Both the position numbers and the translations under genes were made by a program. Shown here piece by piece: positions 45,595 to 59,290 of a DNA stretch of 64,000 bases. The notes below the pieces were generated by a model. That model was given only the letters and a program-made list of their open reading frames with translations. It did not search any database and was not told the DNA's origin. The stretch is from Undaria pinnatifida (taxonomy: Eukaryota > Sar > Phaeophyceae > Laminariales > Alariaceae): assembly GCA_012845835.1 (NCBI GenBank), contig JABAKD010000016.1:24914553-24978552 (forward strand), in the 5' to 3' direction. How positions within the stretch are numbered: the first letter of the stretch is position 1; the number at the start of each line of letters is the position of its first letter.

Positions 45595-46530
45595 ATGAAA
45601 ACACACTCCTCCATCCAGCTGTAAGATCAAACTTTTTGTCGAAACTCATCTTTGCAAGCTGTGTGTGATACTCCGATCGCGCGTATTTCGGGTTGGGTGT
45701 CCTCATTAAGGATAGCTATTAGTCGGAGACTCCCCTTGCAACTGCAGTGTAGCTGTCAGGGTCAACAGGGTGATGTTGGTCCGTCTGTGCGCAGAAGCTA
45801 TAGAACCCGTTTTCGAGGGGGGCAAAATCTGACAGCTAGCTGTGGAAGGAAATGCATCAGTTTATCAAGTGAATCTTGTATGTCGAATAACCGGCGAGGG
45901 GAGGGCGGGGTGTTTGAGGAAGTGGGGGCCTGGGTTTGATCAAGATGGAGCATGGGGGTGGGTGGGGAAGCGGAACGGGCGAGGCAGCTCAATCTGTCCG
46001 TGGAAGCTATCAATCCTACCCTGTAAGTCGTACAACCGGTGAAAAGAGGGCGGAGCGTTTGATGGGGTGGAGGTCGAGGGGGGGTGGGGGAGGGGCGGGG
46101 GGTGCAGAAAGTGTTTTCAAAACCAACATCGTCAGGTCGCATAAATGTAGGGATTTGCTATACGCGTGGTACTAGGTCTAGGCGACGGTGCGGGTGTGGG
46201 GAAGGAGGAGGCTTTCAGGGCGGGGGGGGGGGGGGGGAGCGGGGGGGGGGATGAATGAAGGCTACGTCATGGATGGCTAATACGATAATGGCGTGAAATC
46301 AATTGCGTAGAAGTGTTTTTTTGCTCTGGCCGACTCGATTGTAGGTGAGGCGTTCCAACAAAAGAGCGGAAAGAAAAAAAAAATAACGGGGGGTGGATGA
46401 GTTTGAGCTACGGTATGGATGCTTAGAAAGATAATGAGGTGAGATCAGCTGGCTGGTAGTGTTTACTACTCTCAAGCAGGTTTTGATTAAAGGTGGGGCG
46501 TTTAGAGGGATCGGGGGGGAAATAGGGGGG
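45595..46530 (-). repeat. R1 dispersed repeat copy, inverted, with extra sub-units
   Basis: The left end carries the reverse-complemented 3' core (TGTGTGATACTCCGATCGCG near 45660). It is followed rightward by GGGTCAACAGGGTGATG, G-tracts, GTTGATCAAG-type and TACGCGTGGTACTAGGTCTA (46157) segments. Two further sub-units with GATAATGG(C/A)GTGA(A/G)ATCA (46290, 46430) correspond to the 276-292-bp units at 36.9-37.5 kb. Confidence 0.85.
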
Positions 46531-46534
46531 CCGG

Positions 46535-47290
46535 ATTTATATATGGTAATAATAAATCAAAAATGTTCCTGCGTCCGACGTTTGTTGTTCGGATGGGATT
46601 ATCTCCGCTGTGCACGTATATTATAGACAGTTACTATTACTCCTACTTGCTGTTGGTTGTGCTTCCTTTCTCGTTTTGGTGGTCGTGCCGTCCTTCCTGT
46701 TTCCCTGTATAGCGCACGCAAACTATATTTCCAGCTGTTTTTTCATTTTCGTCATAATGTTCCTTATTCCTCCTCCATGTTTTGTTCCTTGTTATTAATT
46801 TGTACTAACAATAGTATGGTGTTCTAGCCGCCATAGCGTTTGCTTTCCGCCCGTGCGCGCGCTCATTGCGTTTAGCGCTGCACATCCAAGCCACCTTGTT
46901 TTGTATTTGCAATTTGTGCATCCCGCCCTCCTCGCAGTTTGGGATAACAGTGCTTTTGCCTCGCGAATACTTACAACACGGACACTGGATTGCTGAATGT
47001 ATAAAACAGTTGGAAGTGTCCGGGTAAGTTCAAGAACACACAGCAAGCAGTCGTAGCGCTCCCTAGGTAACACAGCAAACATACACAGTTCACGACCTCC
47101 GTCCGCATTGGTTGGCGATACACAGCAGCAGCAGTGAGCTGGCCGCAGTAGCCTCCATGAATTACAACTTCGTGCTCATTGTGGTTGGCGTTCCATGCAT
47201 GGCCAATTGATGTTGTTGCTGTAGACCAAATATATGCAATGTGTACCACCGGATACTGCACGCTTGGTATGTGACCACATCGTTTCGCTC
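46535..47290. other. No gene recognised
   Basis: Mixed sequence with no motif-supported frame. Confidence 0.4.
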
Positions 47291-47292
47291 TG

Positions 47293-47834
47293 TTGTTATT
47301 GTTGTTGTTGTTCTCATATTAACTCGCACAATCAAGTCCGCGTTCGCTTCTATATATTGAAAAAACAGGACGTGTAATCGTACATTAGATAATAATAGTG
47401 TGAGAAGAGAGTACAGGTCAAAACTGAGGTAGAACACACTATCAACCCATTACGCAGGGTATTTCGTGAATTCCTGCTGTCTGATTGATTGCCTGACAAC
47501 CTCCACCAAACGAAGTAGCATATATATGCCTCACGAAGTAACGTAATTGAGCGCAGGCACATCAAGCGTTCCTTTCAAAACACCGACGATTTGCACCTCT
47601 CCCTCTCGTGTTCAACAGTGGTGACACTGCATAACCACAGTGCCTCGCGTGCAGCATTTGTAATACGTATCTGTCTTAGAATGGGCGACCTCAGAGCCTC
47701 ACATCGGTACGTACGGTAAAAATCGTGGGCGTATAATCGTACATTAGCTAATAACAGCTTGAAAAGGATGTAAGGCAGATATGTTAAAACTGCGGTAGAC
47801 CACACAACCAACCTATCACCTAGAGTATTGTAAG
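47293..47834 (+). repeat. R2 dispersed repeat copy with short GTT tract
   Basis: Begins with a GTTGTT tract and TATTAACTCGCACAATCAAG, then matches 35925-36370 through CCATTACGCAGGGTATTTCG and GAAGTAACGTAATTGAGCGC. A second partial unit (TAATCGTACATTAGCTAATA, GTTAAAACTGCGGTAGACCA) runs to 47834, where the Gypsy LTR begins. Confidence 0.75.
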
Positions 47835-50800
47835 TGTATTGGGCGGAGACACAGAGTGTCCCCTGCAGGTCTACCAATTGAGCAGGTTCTTGGAGAGTAC
47901 TCAATTACTTAAGTCTTCGTAGAGACGTATCTATATTCGATTCCACCAGAGCCCTGGATGGCTTCTGAGATCGTAGGCACGTGCCTCCGATCTATTTCTC
48001 GACTGTCCCGAATATAAACCGTTGTCCATGTCATACAAAACCCATCCAAATTATCTCAGAAGCCTACAGACAATATTTTTACACTAGCGCATCCAGATGA
48101 GCCGCATACCCAAGAAATATGGGAGATTTGAGAAAACCCCGGCTTTTACGAACTAGGCCATGAGTCGAAGATGCGCCTCCTCAAAACTAACCCCCACACC
48201 TCTAACGGTTTGGCTATGGAGCCAGGAACACGCGAAGAAATGCAGTTGAGGGAATCGCAGACCCTACAACAGGGTAAAAACCACCTATCAAACCTCTGCC
48301 ACGTACCACCGATGTGGCGGGGAGGGGGGGGGTCAGAAATGGCTCTAGAACCTGCCGCATACTGCTGGTGTGGCGGAGGGGGGAATGGAAAGACTCTACG
48401 GCGAACCAACCACAGAAAATGCACGATGGCGAGGCGAGACCTCGTCGACATGAAGCGGAACCCAGGCGCTAGTTTAAGGAAGAAATCATGCCAAAAATCT
48501 CCCGCGGACCATCGGCATGGCAGGGGGTAGATGACGAGTCGACAAATACCCGGGATGGAAGGTACAATCCCGCTAGGGGGGAACCTGTTTCGCCGAAAAA
48601 GCAAAATAGAACAAATACAACACATAATAACGAAAAACAAATGACACACAGACCCGAACATAGCCCTGTACCACGTTACGCGCGAACAGGGTACTCTGGA
48701 TGCCCCCCGGCTCTGGGCTGAGGAGGGCGTCGGCAGGGCGAAATTGAACAACGACGAAAAAACGACAGCTCTGCGCCGCAGATAGCGGCGTTTTGCCCCA
48801 ACCCTGGCCTGCCAATGAGCATGGGGTCTGGCAAGACAAAAAAAAAAAACGATGAAAAGAAACGTCCCGAAACCAGACCAAGACTCTCAGAACACCACAA
48901 ACAACTCAAAGACAAGGACTCAAACCTCCTAAACCCCCAAAATGGAGACTATCGAGGAGCGGTGGCGGCTTGGAAGTCCGTTACATTGGATCGCCCGAGG
49001 AAACGCACTGGCGATGTGAACTTGCAGGCACCAAGAGCTCGTACGGCTCCCGTCGAAATCGTGAGGCACGCTGGGGGAAGAGGAAGTTTAATCGGTCCTG
49101 CGTCGTCCAGAAAGCAGACCAGGTATACCTTGTTCTTGGTCGTGCTTCCGCTGATGTTACCACGCCACCATTACCCATCGTCACCCTTTTACCAAACGTA
49201 GGCTCCCTAGGGAAGTACCCTGCCATGGTAGGGTCGGAGCCAATCGGCGCGGGAAACACAAGCGTAGACCGGCGCTAGCAAACGTTCCCCGCTGTTGCGG
49301 GAGAGCTCATGCTGTGCCGCCCCGATCCGCATTCGGCGGTAGAGACGGTTGGTTTGGCGGTGCTGGTCCGGGGTTCCGGGTCATTGAGTCAAAAGGTGGG
49401 GGTGGAAGAGGTGGAGGTCTATTTCCCGCTCCCAGGAAGGTGCGGAGGGTCCCGCACAGTGCGTCTGGCGTGGCACCGCGATGACGCCGACCTCGCCCCC
49501 GTACCGACTGAGGACCGGTGATCTGCTCCACTTCCAGCCGTCGGAGAGGAGTCGAAACGTCGTTTTGAGTGACGTCGTACGGCGGGGACTTATTGCATAA
49601 TTTGTTGAGCACGTACTGCGTCAGCCCCGCCGGTAAGATTTTAGGCATGCTCCCGCTGTCGTCGAGGTTGGCACAGGGTTCGAAGCGCTCGATGGCCACA
49701 CGCCGACGAGCGTCCGAACCGAGCAGGTTGGAAGGGAGGTCCAAATAGAGGAGGTTGCTCCCGAGCGGCGAACCGTCAGGGGTGTCAGCGGCGGAGCAGG
49801 GACCGACTGCCAGGGTCTTGTACGGACCCGTCCAGTTACGCGCGAGTTTGGCCTTGAGTACCTTGGCGTCCGTGTTCGCCTTCACACGCTGGCCGATGTT
49901 AGAGGCAAGATTGTACACTCAAGCCCAACCACCCGTAGCAAAGTTAGGTGCTGGACGCAGCGCGTCGGCGAGGGCGGCGTTTTTGCGGTTAACACGAGAA
50001 ACGGTGAGGGCGCAGCGTGAGCGGACATTGTCGTTCCCGCGATTTTGCCGGTCGGTGGCCAAGTCGCAATAGGCCAGGTGGTCACGGGCCAGACTCTGGT
50101 GTCCCACGACACCAGAGCGCGGTCGAAAACTGTCAGGGGGAGCCGTGGGAGTCTGCCATGTGGACCTGTTGGGAGCCAGACCCGTCGCCGCGCTGACGGA
50201 ATTGTTGTAAGCAATTTCTACGTGGGTCAGATGCAAGTCCCAATCGTCTTGTCGCCCGTTGACGGCCATAGACAGCATATTGGACCCATAGTATGGTCTG
50301 CCCGCTCAACTCCCCCGATACAGTCGGGATGGTAGGAGCTTGTAGCAAACTTGTGCACACCCAACAGCTGATATACTCCTTATCAAAGCTTGAAGCAGAA
50401 CTGCAGCCCGATGTTCGAGAGTAAAGTGCGCGGGCACCCCCACAAGGGGATGTATTGGTTCACCAGGATACAGACTGTACTCTCGGCAGTGTGAACTCAG
50501 CGGCAGTAACAGGGAATATGTTGGGTCGACGACTGACGCGATCGGTGAACATCAGGATGTAGGTGTTGCCTCGTGGTGTGACCGGGAAGGGGCCGAAGTA
50601 GTCAACACTGACGGCGACACCTGAACCGTCCGGTAGAGCAATTGGTATGATGGGCCAGCGGACAGTCAGCCGTGAAGTTTTCCGCGCATGGCAATTCAAG
50701 CAGTGGCGAAGCCACCACCGGGTGCACACACTCATGCCAATCCACCAATAAAGACGCTCCAGCATGCCCAACGTGTGCGTGGTGCCAAGGCGACAAGAGG

Positions 50801-50940
50801 CCGTCGAGTGACAAGCTTCCTTGATCCAAGGGTGCATGACCAGGGAAACGTAGATGCGAACTGGCTCGTCGTCTAAAAATCAAGCAGCTCGCCCGTCAGA
50901 GTAAGGTTTGTCAGACCTTGTGGGCGGCAGTGTCGGGTTA
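47835..50940 (-). mobile_element. Ty3/Gypsy retrotransposon fossil, copy 1 (5' part missing)
   Basis: Minus-strand element. The LTR of about 1.1 kb starts on the plus strand as TGTATTGGGCGGAGACAC at 47835 and matches the LTR at 52643. To its right lie the C-terminal part of integrase (about 49.3-50.3 kb), with an SAATGLAPN-like motif and a chromatin-facing tail, and the integrase core and zinc region (about 50.3-50.9 kb), with SVDYFGPFPVTP and a CLNCHARKT zinc knuckle. Reverse transcriptase, protease and gag are absent. The copy is broken and 5'-truncated. It inserted into, or abuts, an R2 repeat. It is clearly diverged from copy 2, so it is not recent. Confidence 0.88.
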
Positions 50941-51039
50941 CGGACGAGTAGGACAATGTCGTCGTCGGTTGTATGTAGTCTTTAGACCCTTACCCGCCTA
51001 ACATAAAACCCGCTAGAGAAAAACCAATACCAGGCAGGT

Positions 51040-52130
51040 GATATATAAAGTGATCCATTCTTGCTACAATCGTCAGATTTGTTCCCTAAAGGATATAAAG
51101 TTTCCACGCACTTATTGAGTTGTTCCGCCGCCCCCGCCCCCCCGATCCCTCTTGTTTAAACGCCCCACCTAAAATAAAATATTGCCAGAGTAATAAACAC
51201 TACCAGGCAGCTGATATCACTCCATTATCTTTCAAGCCATCCATGCCGTAGCTCCAAATCATCCCGCCCCCCAACGCCCCCTCCTTCCGCACCACCCGCA
51301 TCATCGCCTAGACGTAGCATCACGCATATAGCAAACCCCTCCTTCCCCCCTTCCCCCTCTTGGAACACTCCGCCCTCTCCTCACTGGTTGGACGATAGAG
51401 GTCCAGCACATTTTTTCTGAGGTTCCTATATACTGCGAGCTTAAGACGTCTCACCTAAAAATTGATTCGGACGAAAGTAAAACTGCAACAGGATGAATAA
51501 TCCCATGTCCTAAGTACACAACGAGAATAATGGCCTATTTTCTACGATTTTATTAAAAGGTTAATAATCTCCGCCATTGAAAAAGCAATTCTTCTTCAGA
51601 TACCTCACTGCAACCTATCATTATCGTAGCATACTCACTACCTCTACGACGTACAGGATACAAGCGATGAACTGGTGCATTCCAACCATGGCCGTCAGAT
51701 TTGTCCCCTTTTAGGATTGATAAGTTCCGCGCACAGATTGAGTAGCCCGCCTGTCCCCCGCACCCCCCCGCTCCCTCTTGCTCAAACCCAGGCCGCCACG
51801 CCCTCGAAAAAATCCGCCCTCCCCTCACCGGTTATACGACTTACAGGATACACTTGATAAACCGATGCATTTCCTTCCACAGTCACATCCGTCAGATTTT
51901 GTCCCGCCCTCAAAAACGGGGTATAAAGTTTCCGCGCACAAACTGATCAACATCACCCTGTTGACTCTGGTACATACACTGCCATTTCAAGGGGGGCCGC
52001 CGACCTTCATCCTTTACGACGACACATACACCGTAATACGCGCGATCGGAGTATCACACACAGCTTGCAAAGATGAATTTCGACAAAATCTTCGGTGTCA
52101 CAGGTGAGGTGTATTATTATTTTTACAATA
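51040..52130 (+). repeat. R1 dispersed repeat copies between the two Gypsy fossils
   Basis: A 5' module with sub-unit (51040-51410) holds AATAAACACTACCAGGCAGC and CATCGCCTAGACGTAGCATC. After an about 230-bp unrelated stretch, a full 3' half (51640-52130) follows with the core near 52041. It ends in GGTGTCACAGGTGAGGTGTA, a diverged terminus. Confidence 0.82.
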
Positions 52131-52139
52131 TACTCTATT

Positions 52140-52640
52140 ATGCCGAGGAATCATCACGGGCACTGGTCGTTCTGGATGCAGATGGGTTAAATTACCACCT
52201 TAAGGTGAAGAACACACGCAAAACAGAACCCACGGCACCGAAAGGTGGGTCCATACAACAAAGAAGGCGGGCAAGGGGCAAGTATGATACGGGGGGTTCC
52301 TCGAAGAGGCCAGTCGGTTCATGGCCAGGTGGCGTGATAATGTGTTCAAATGAATCTCGGAACGGCCCACGGTCAAGCTCAGTCGCGGGTAGAGCCTACG
52401 GTGGAGTAGAGGTAGAGTTTGGGAAGCCCCTGTTAAATCGAGCAATGAAGAGACGGCAGATATTTTCTCACTGGACACAGGGAGGACCGTGAATAGTAGA
52501 CATAACCTGACTACGCAACCTGGCAATGCACCTTACATCTCGAATCCCACTCGTCGTGCCGCTCTTGATTGACGACTTTTGTAGCCTGACCGTTGTATTT
52601 GATTTTCGTTTTGTTCGATTCGGGATTTCCTGCCTTGTGT
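52140..52640. other. Unassigned stretch left of Gypsy copy 2
   Basis: Fairly GC-even sequence with overlapping open frames on both strands (52200-52526 minus, 52073-52492 plus). No motif lets me assign it. It may be old transposon sequence. Confidence 0.35.
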
Positions 52641-55504
52641 GATGTTATAGGTGGGGACACAGAGTGCCCTCTGCAGGTCTGCCAATTGAGCAGGTCCTCG
52701 GAGAGTAATCACTTTCGTTTCCTTCGTAGAGACGTAGCTTTATTCCGTTCCACCGGAGCCCCTGATAGCTTCTGAGATCGGAGGCACGTGCCTTCGATCT
52801 ACTTCCTAACTTCCCCGAATATAAAACGCCAACTTTATCATATAAAACCCACCCAAATGATCTCAAATTCGGATAATTACAGGCCTTTCGAGGTTGTATC
52901 TTGACACTAGCCGACGCTGATGAGTCGTATATGTAGAAATATGGGAGATACGGGGAAACTCCGGTTCTACCAACTAGACCATGAGTCGAAGATTCGGCTC
53001 CTGAAAACCCATTCCCACACCTCGAACCGTCTGGTTATGGAGCCAAAAACACGCGAAGAAAAGAGGTTGAAAGAAACGCAGACCCTACAACAAGGCAAAC
53101 GTCACCCATCAAAAACCTGCCGTGTGCCGCCGGTGTGGCGGGGGGGGGCAGGAAAGGCTCTACGGCAAACCAACCACAGAAAATGTACTATGGCGAGGCG
53201 AGCCCTTGACGATATGGAGGGGAACACAGACGCTAATAGAAGGGAGAAGTCATGCGAAAAACTTCCCACGGGCCATCGGAAAGGCGGGGGGTTAGACGAG
53301 GAAACGACCAATACCCGGGATGGAAGATGGCAACACTTACAGCCCCGCAAAGGGCGAAACCTGTTTCGCCGAAAAATAACAAAGTAGAACAAATGCCAAC
53401 ACACAAAAGATATAAGATGACACACAGACCCGTATATAGCCCTGTACCACGTTACGCGCAAACAGGGTGCCCTGGTCGCCCCCCGGCCCTGGGCTGAAGA
53501 GGGCGTCGGCAGGGCGAAATTGAACAATGACGAAAAGGCGACAGCCCTGCGCCTCAGATAGCGGCGTTTTACCCGAACCCTGACCCGGCACTGAGCAGGG
53601 AGTTCGGCAGGACAGAAAGAAAAATTATTGGAAGAACCGCCCCAAAACCCGACGAAGCCCCTCAGGACACTACGAACAACCCGAAGATAAAGACGCAAAA
53701 CTCATAACTAGCGAGGAGCGGTTGCGACTTGGAAGTCAACTAGCCACGGCTGCGCCTCGAGATTCGTCTAACTTACGTTGGATTCCCAGAGGAAACGCAC
53801 TAGCGATGTGAACTTGCAAGCATCAAGGGCCTCGTACGGCTCCCGTCGAAATCGTGTAGCGCGCCGGGAGAAGAGGAAGTTTAATCGGTACCGGGTCGCC
53901 TAGAAAGCGGACCAGGTATACCTTGTCCTCGGTGGTGCTCGCGCTGATTTTTCCCAGCCACCATAAACCATCGTCTCCCTTGTAACAAAAATTGGCTCCC
54001 TTAGGAAGTACTGTGTCGTGGTAGCGACGGAGCCAATCTGCGCGGGGAACACAAGCGTAGCCCGGCGCTAGGAAACGTTCCCCGTTGTTGCTGGAGGGCT
54101 CACGTTGTGCCGCCCCGATCCGCATTCGGCGGTAGAGGCGGTTGGTTTGGCGGTGCTGGTCCGGGGTTCCGGCCCAATACCGCAGGATGTGGGAGCGGGA
54201 GAAGTGCAGGTCCATTCCTAGTTCCCAGAAAGGTTCGGAGAGTCCCGCCCAATGCGTCTTCTATAGCACCGCGATGACGCCACCTCGCCCCCGTACCGTC
54301 TGATGACCAGTGATCTGCTCCACCTCCGGCCGTTGGAGGGGAGTCGGTCTGATGACCAGTGATCTGCTCCACCTCCGGCCGTTGGAGGGGAGTCGAAACG
54401 TCGTCTTGAGTGACGTGGTACGGCGGGGCCTTCTTGCAAAATTTGTTGAGCACATACTGTGTCAGCCCCGGCGGAAGGTATTTGGGCATGTCTCCGCTAT
54501 CGTGGGGGTTGGCACAGGGTTTGCAGCGCTCGATGGCCACACGCCGACGAGCGTCCGAACCGGGCAGGTCGAAAGGGAGATCCAAATAGAGGGGGTTGCC
54601 CCGCCGTCCGGGGTGTCGGCGGCGGAGCAGGGACCGACGGCCAGGACCTTGTACGGGCCCGTCCGGTTAAGCGCGAGTTTGGTCTTAAGTACCTTGGCGT
54701 CGGTGTTCGCCTTCACACCCTGGCGAATGGTAGAGGCAGAATTGTATACCCAAGCCTAACCACCCACAGTGAAGGTAGGTGCTGGACGCAGCGCGTGGGC
54801 GAAGGCGGCGTTTCTGCGGTTAACACGGGAAACGGTGAGGGCGTGGTGTGCGCGGACAATGTCGTGCGCGCGCTTGTGCCAGGCGTTGGCCAAGTCGCAA
54901 TAGGCCAGGTGGTCACGGGCCAGACTCTGGTGTCCCACGACACGTTTGCGGTCGAAACCCTTCAGGGGGAGCCGTGGGCGTGTGCCCATGTGGACCTCGT
55001 TGGGCGCCAGACCCGTCGCCGCGCTAACGGAATTGTTGTAAGCGAATTTTACGTGCGGCAGATGCAAGTCCCAATCGTCTTGTCGCTCGTTGACGGCCAT
55101 AGCCAGCATTTGTGCCATAGTGTGATTTACCCGCTCAACGCCCCCGTGTTAGTTGGGATAATAGGGGCTTGTAGCAAGCTTGTGCGCACCCAACAGCTGA
55201 TATACAGCTTGTGAAAGATTGAGACAGAACTGCAATCCGTTGTCCGAGAGTATGGTGCGCGGGCACCCCCACAAGGGGATGCATTGGCTCACCAGGATAT
55301 TGGCTGTACCCTCCGCGGTGAACTCAGCCGCATTGACGGGGAACATGTCGGCCCAATGACTGAAGCGAACGGTGAACAGCAGGATGTAGGTGTTGCCTCG
55401 TGGTGTGACCGCAAGGGGGCCGAAGCAGTCAACACTGGCGGCGACACCTGGACCTTCCGGCAGAGGCATTGTGTGTGCGAAAATCGTGAAACGCGGTAGA
55501 GGTG

Positions 55505-55670
55505 AGAGGAAGCCCACCCAAGGCAGCATGTTCGGTGCGGGGCACGAGCCCACCCAAGACAGTGCTTTCGGCGAGGGGTTCGAGTCCACCCAAAGCTGTG
55601 CTTTCGGTGTGGGGCACGAGCCCACCCAAGACAGTGTTTTCGGCGAGGGCTCGAGTCCACCCAAACCGAC
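55505..55670. repeat. Short-period minisatellite inside Gypsy copy 2
   Basis: Alternating units built on CGAGCCCACCCAAGACAGTG and TTCGGCGAGGGGTTCGAGTC recur about every 30 bp (about 60 bp as a pair). The array occupies the junction between the integrase and RNase H parts. Confidence 0.85.
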
Positions 55671-56724
55671 CCCTGGGATACACGCTCTGGAGAACAGGCC
55701 AGACAAATCGGCGATGCCGTTGGCGCTGCCTTTGCGGTACTCGGGTGTGCAATTGCACGCGGTGACAAACTCAAGCTATCGCTGGACTGGTGCATTGAGG
55801 GTCCCCACTTTGCCTGTGCTCTCCGGGTGTCTTCTGGCCGGAGGATACGCGGAACTTTGTTCTCCAAATTACCCTCGGAGGTGTTTGGGGGTCCAAACAA
55901 TGCTGCCGGTCCCTATATTTAGAGAAATCCAGTGCCTCTCCGAGTTGAGCGTTGCTCGACTTATATACGCGATTTTCATATTGAACGAAACGTCGTCCAG
56001 CGCTACAGTACCCTCGACAAAACAGGGGCCGTGTCCTGACAGCGCAGAGTCAGGGGTGACGCCAGAAGTTATCTTCAGAAAAAAGTCGGGAACGCCTAAG
56101 GGGAAATTTTGCGAGCACTGGCTGCTGTTAACGGCCCGGTTGCGGCGCGGACAACATTTCTTGGTTCTTGCATTCGCAGTGCAGGTGCGGAACAGACTGG
56201 GAGAGGCCAGGTGCACCGGCCCGGTCTCCTTGTCGCGAATGGCTTCACGAACGGCAGAAAGTACCTCACCGAGCAAGTTTTTCTTCTCCCCTGGCATGGG
56301 TTGTTGGCCCTGGGACCATCCGCCCGGAGACCAATGCCCCACACTGGGTCCAGAGGACGGAATTAAGCCAGAAGCTCGTTGTCAGAGCTCAAAAGGTGAC
56401 TTGTTTATGGCTGGATTCTGCGTGAATTTGGTGCAGGTGCCATATAACACATCGTTTTGCTTCTCCCTGTCCCCAACATCGGAGTCAAAGTTGCGCACGC
56501 CTCGACCGATGCGTTTGCGTCTGCTTGGACGAGGCGACGACATGATCAGCCTCACTGCTCGATGGTTTTTCACCCATCGTGTACTGCTCCGCGCAAGAAT
56601 ATGGCACGTCGTCCACGGCAAACGGCGAAGGGGACCACGGTGGAAATTAGGATGGGGGCTGCCAGAAAAACACCGCTTAAGCTGTGGAGTATTCGAGAGA
56701 AGGGTCCAAAGCCGTGCTGAAATT

Positions 56725-57330
56725 TGGGCCTGCAATGTCCCCCCGTCCAAGAACACCAGTCCTGGTGAGCAAGACGCGAATCCGAACCCGTAGTATCTCG
56801 CCTCGGGCCTTTCTTTCGCTCGTTGGCGGAAAAGCGCGAGAATACGCTCGAACTGCGCCCGAAAAATGTCAAAAACCGACGGCGCCAACACGTCGATAGC
56901 CTCGTTGGACATTTGTGGGTCTGCAATACCCCCTTCTGGGAACACCAGTCCTCATCTCTTTGAGCCTGTAGTGTCCCCTTGCGGGAGCACCAGGCCTCGG
57001 GAGCAAGATGCGAGTCCGAACCTGGGGTTTCTCGCCTCGGGTCCTCCTCACTCGCTGGCGGAAACTCGCAAGAAGCCGCCGTCGATGCACCCGAAAAAAA
57101 GTCCAACGACGACGGTGCCAACCCGTCGGTAGCCTCGTTGGGCATTTGGGTCTGCAATGTCCCCCTCTGGGAACACCAGTCCTCGGCTCTTTGGGCCTGT
57201 AGTGTCCTCCTCAGGAACACCAGGCCTTGGGAGCACGACGCGAGTCTGAACCCACGATTCTCGCGTTGTGGTCTCTTCGCCCTTTGGCGTATAATCGCAC
57301 GAGAACTGCTCTAACTGCGCCCGAAGGGGC
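56725..57330. repeat. Tandem array of about 200-230-bp units, about three copies
   Basis: Repeated landmarks are GGGCCTG(C/T)A(A/G)TGTCC, GGGAACACCAGTCCT (56754 region, 56940, 57168), GGGAGCACCAGGCCTCGGGA-like, GAGCAAGATGCGAGTCCGAA and GTAGCCTCGTTGG. Units diverge by perhaps 15-25 percent. On the minus strand they read as Gly/Arg-rich repeats. Confidence 0.85.
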
Positions 57331-57399
57331 AGGGGCTCTGAGCTGTTTCTGCTTGACAAGAGGCGCGATTCTTCCGTAAATTTACTCGAATAGCGTCCA

Positions 57400-59290
57400 G
57401 CTGATCAGACTGGAGGCCGTGGAGTCACCACTGGCCCGTCGCGCAGTGTCGGGTCTTCTTCTTGTGCCACTGGGGCAGACGTAGCCTGAAATACGACGGT
57501 TGGCGTATAAAAAGACGAAGCAGGGTCCGTAGACCCTGTGGGCGTCTTCTGGAGCAGGGCTCGGGCAAGGCAAAAATATTTTTACCCGAGGAGGCTCTCT
57601 TCCGGTATGTCCCTTGGAGAAGGGAGACGAGGTAGATAATCTTGTCGACTCCTCCTTGATTGAAAAAAAAGTAGAGCGCCCGCGGTTGTTGCGAGCAAAC
57701 ACCGGATCGAGCCTTGCAAAAGATCTCGGTGTGTTAGTGTTGGCCTTCCCACACCTCAAATCGACCGCCACCTCGTGGTCAGAAAAACGTGTTTCGAGGG
57801 TCGACCGTCCCACACCTCAAACCGACCGCCACCGCCTGGTCAGGGAGTGGGGGGGATGAACATATACGTGTAAAAAGGCGACGCGCGCTATATTGTTGCG
57901 CGGCGCGTGCCTGGGGGGGGAGCGCGCAAAGCGCAGGCTCCCGTGCCATGGTTGATGGAGGCGTCGTTTGGAGCGCGTACCCCCATTGCTGAGTTTATGC
58001 CGCGGCTGAGGGAAACGGCGCTGGAAGTGCGGTTCCCGTCGCCGAACTCAGACCATGACCGTGGGGAACATCGCTGAAAGCGCGCGTTCTCGCCGTCGGA
58101 AAAGAAAGAAAGGAAAGAATATATTACCTGGCTGGAGGAAACCACGCTTGAAGCGCTAGTTCCCGTCGCCGGTACTACGCCGTGAGAATCGCCCGCAGAC
58201 GGCGTAGTAGCCTGTGGTGCGTTACTGGAGAGGCTAGCAAAAGAACACGAGCATCTTCTGAAACCAAAATAGGTACCCCCGACAATGTTGTGGACGGTGC
58301 CGTACCGCCGTCGAGCTGTCGATTGCCGTTACGGAATGTTCCAGGTTGGCGCGCAAGTGTATTTTCGCCCGGGTCGTGAGCTGCTCCAAAACGCATTGGA
58401 GGAGCAGGAGGGGGGCCAGACGAGGCGGGCGAGCGCAGGATACCACCATGGTGATCCGACGTGTATGTGGTATCGTTGTGACAGTCTACCTAGCCCTGAT
58501 CCTGAAAGATGGCGACGATTTTTCTTGTGGTTGGTCGGGCGAGAAGATTTGTCGTCTCGGCGGTAGCAGACTATGCGTGGTCGTCAACGTCGGTGTGCGT
58601 CATCGTCGCCAAGTCGGCCAAGTTCAGGGTTCAAGCAGCCAATCGCAGCAATGAAAGGATGCCTACAATGCTTGAAGGAATTGTTGTCTTCGTGGCAGTT
58701 GAGGCGAAGCCCCCGGTTTTCTCGAAAGGCATCAACGCGAGGTGAAAAGAGGCCACTCCGAAGGGGAAGGTCGTCTGTCTTAAACGAGGCCTTAACGGCG
58801 AAATCTTCTGCATAATGATGCTCTTCTAGTGGCCAGCCGCTTGATGTGTGGTCATGGCAAGGGTCAAATGAATCATCGATGGGCGTGACAGTTGAATGAT
58901 GGCTGGATCCCGTCTGCCACGAAAGCGACTGGGGCGGTACTCGGTCCTGGCCGCGCTCACGATCGGCGGGCCGGGGCCCCGACGAGGCGGATGACCGCGC
59001 TACGGTCGAAGAAACAGGGAGAGAAAAACAATTTCGCCGTTGCCGGCAGGTGTCTTATTTGTCACTAAAAGCCCGCCACATAGCATCCAACGAGGCGTAT
59101 TGCCGCGGGTCCGTTGCCTTCGAACCAGGATACAACGCAAGAAGGAGAGCCGGAAATTGCTCCTACTCCGCCACCCAAACCACCCCCAGCACCACATCCG
59201 TCCCCGGAGACAAACCACGCTCAGTCCCCGAAGCGGTCGGCATATGTACGCGAAACTCCCCACTGAAATCAGAAAAGGCATGCTGTTACA
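57400..59290. other. Unassigned part of the Gypsy copy 2 region
   Basis: Contains an imperfect 60-bp duplication around 57750-57840 (CACACCTCAAA(T/C)CGACCGCC twice). Open frames on both strands lack recognisable domains. Confidence 0.35.

Noticed and set aside
56382-57220. Long minus-strand frames of 187 and 216 codons
   Set aside because: They run through the 200-230-bp tandem array in the Gypsy fossil and show no recognisable domain.
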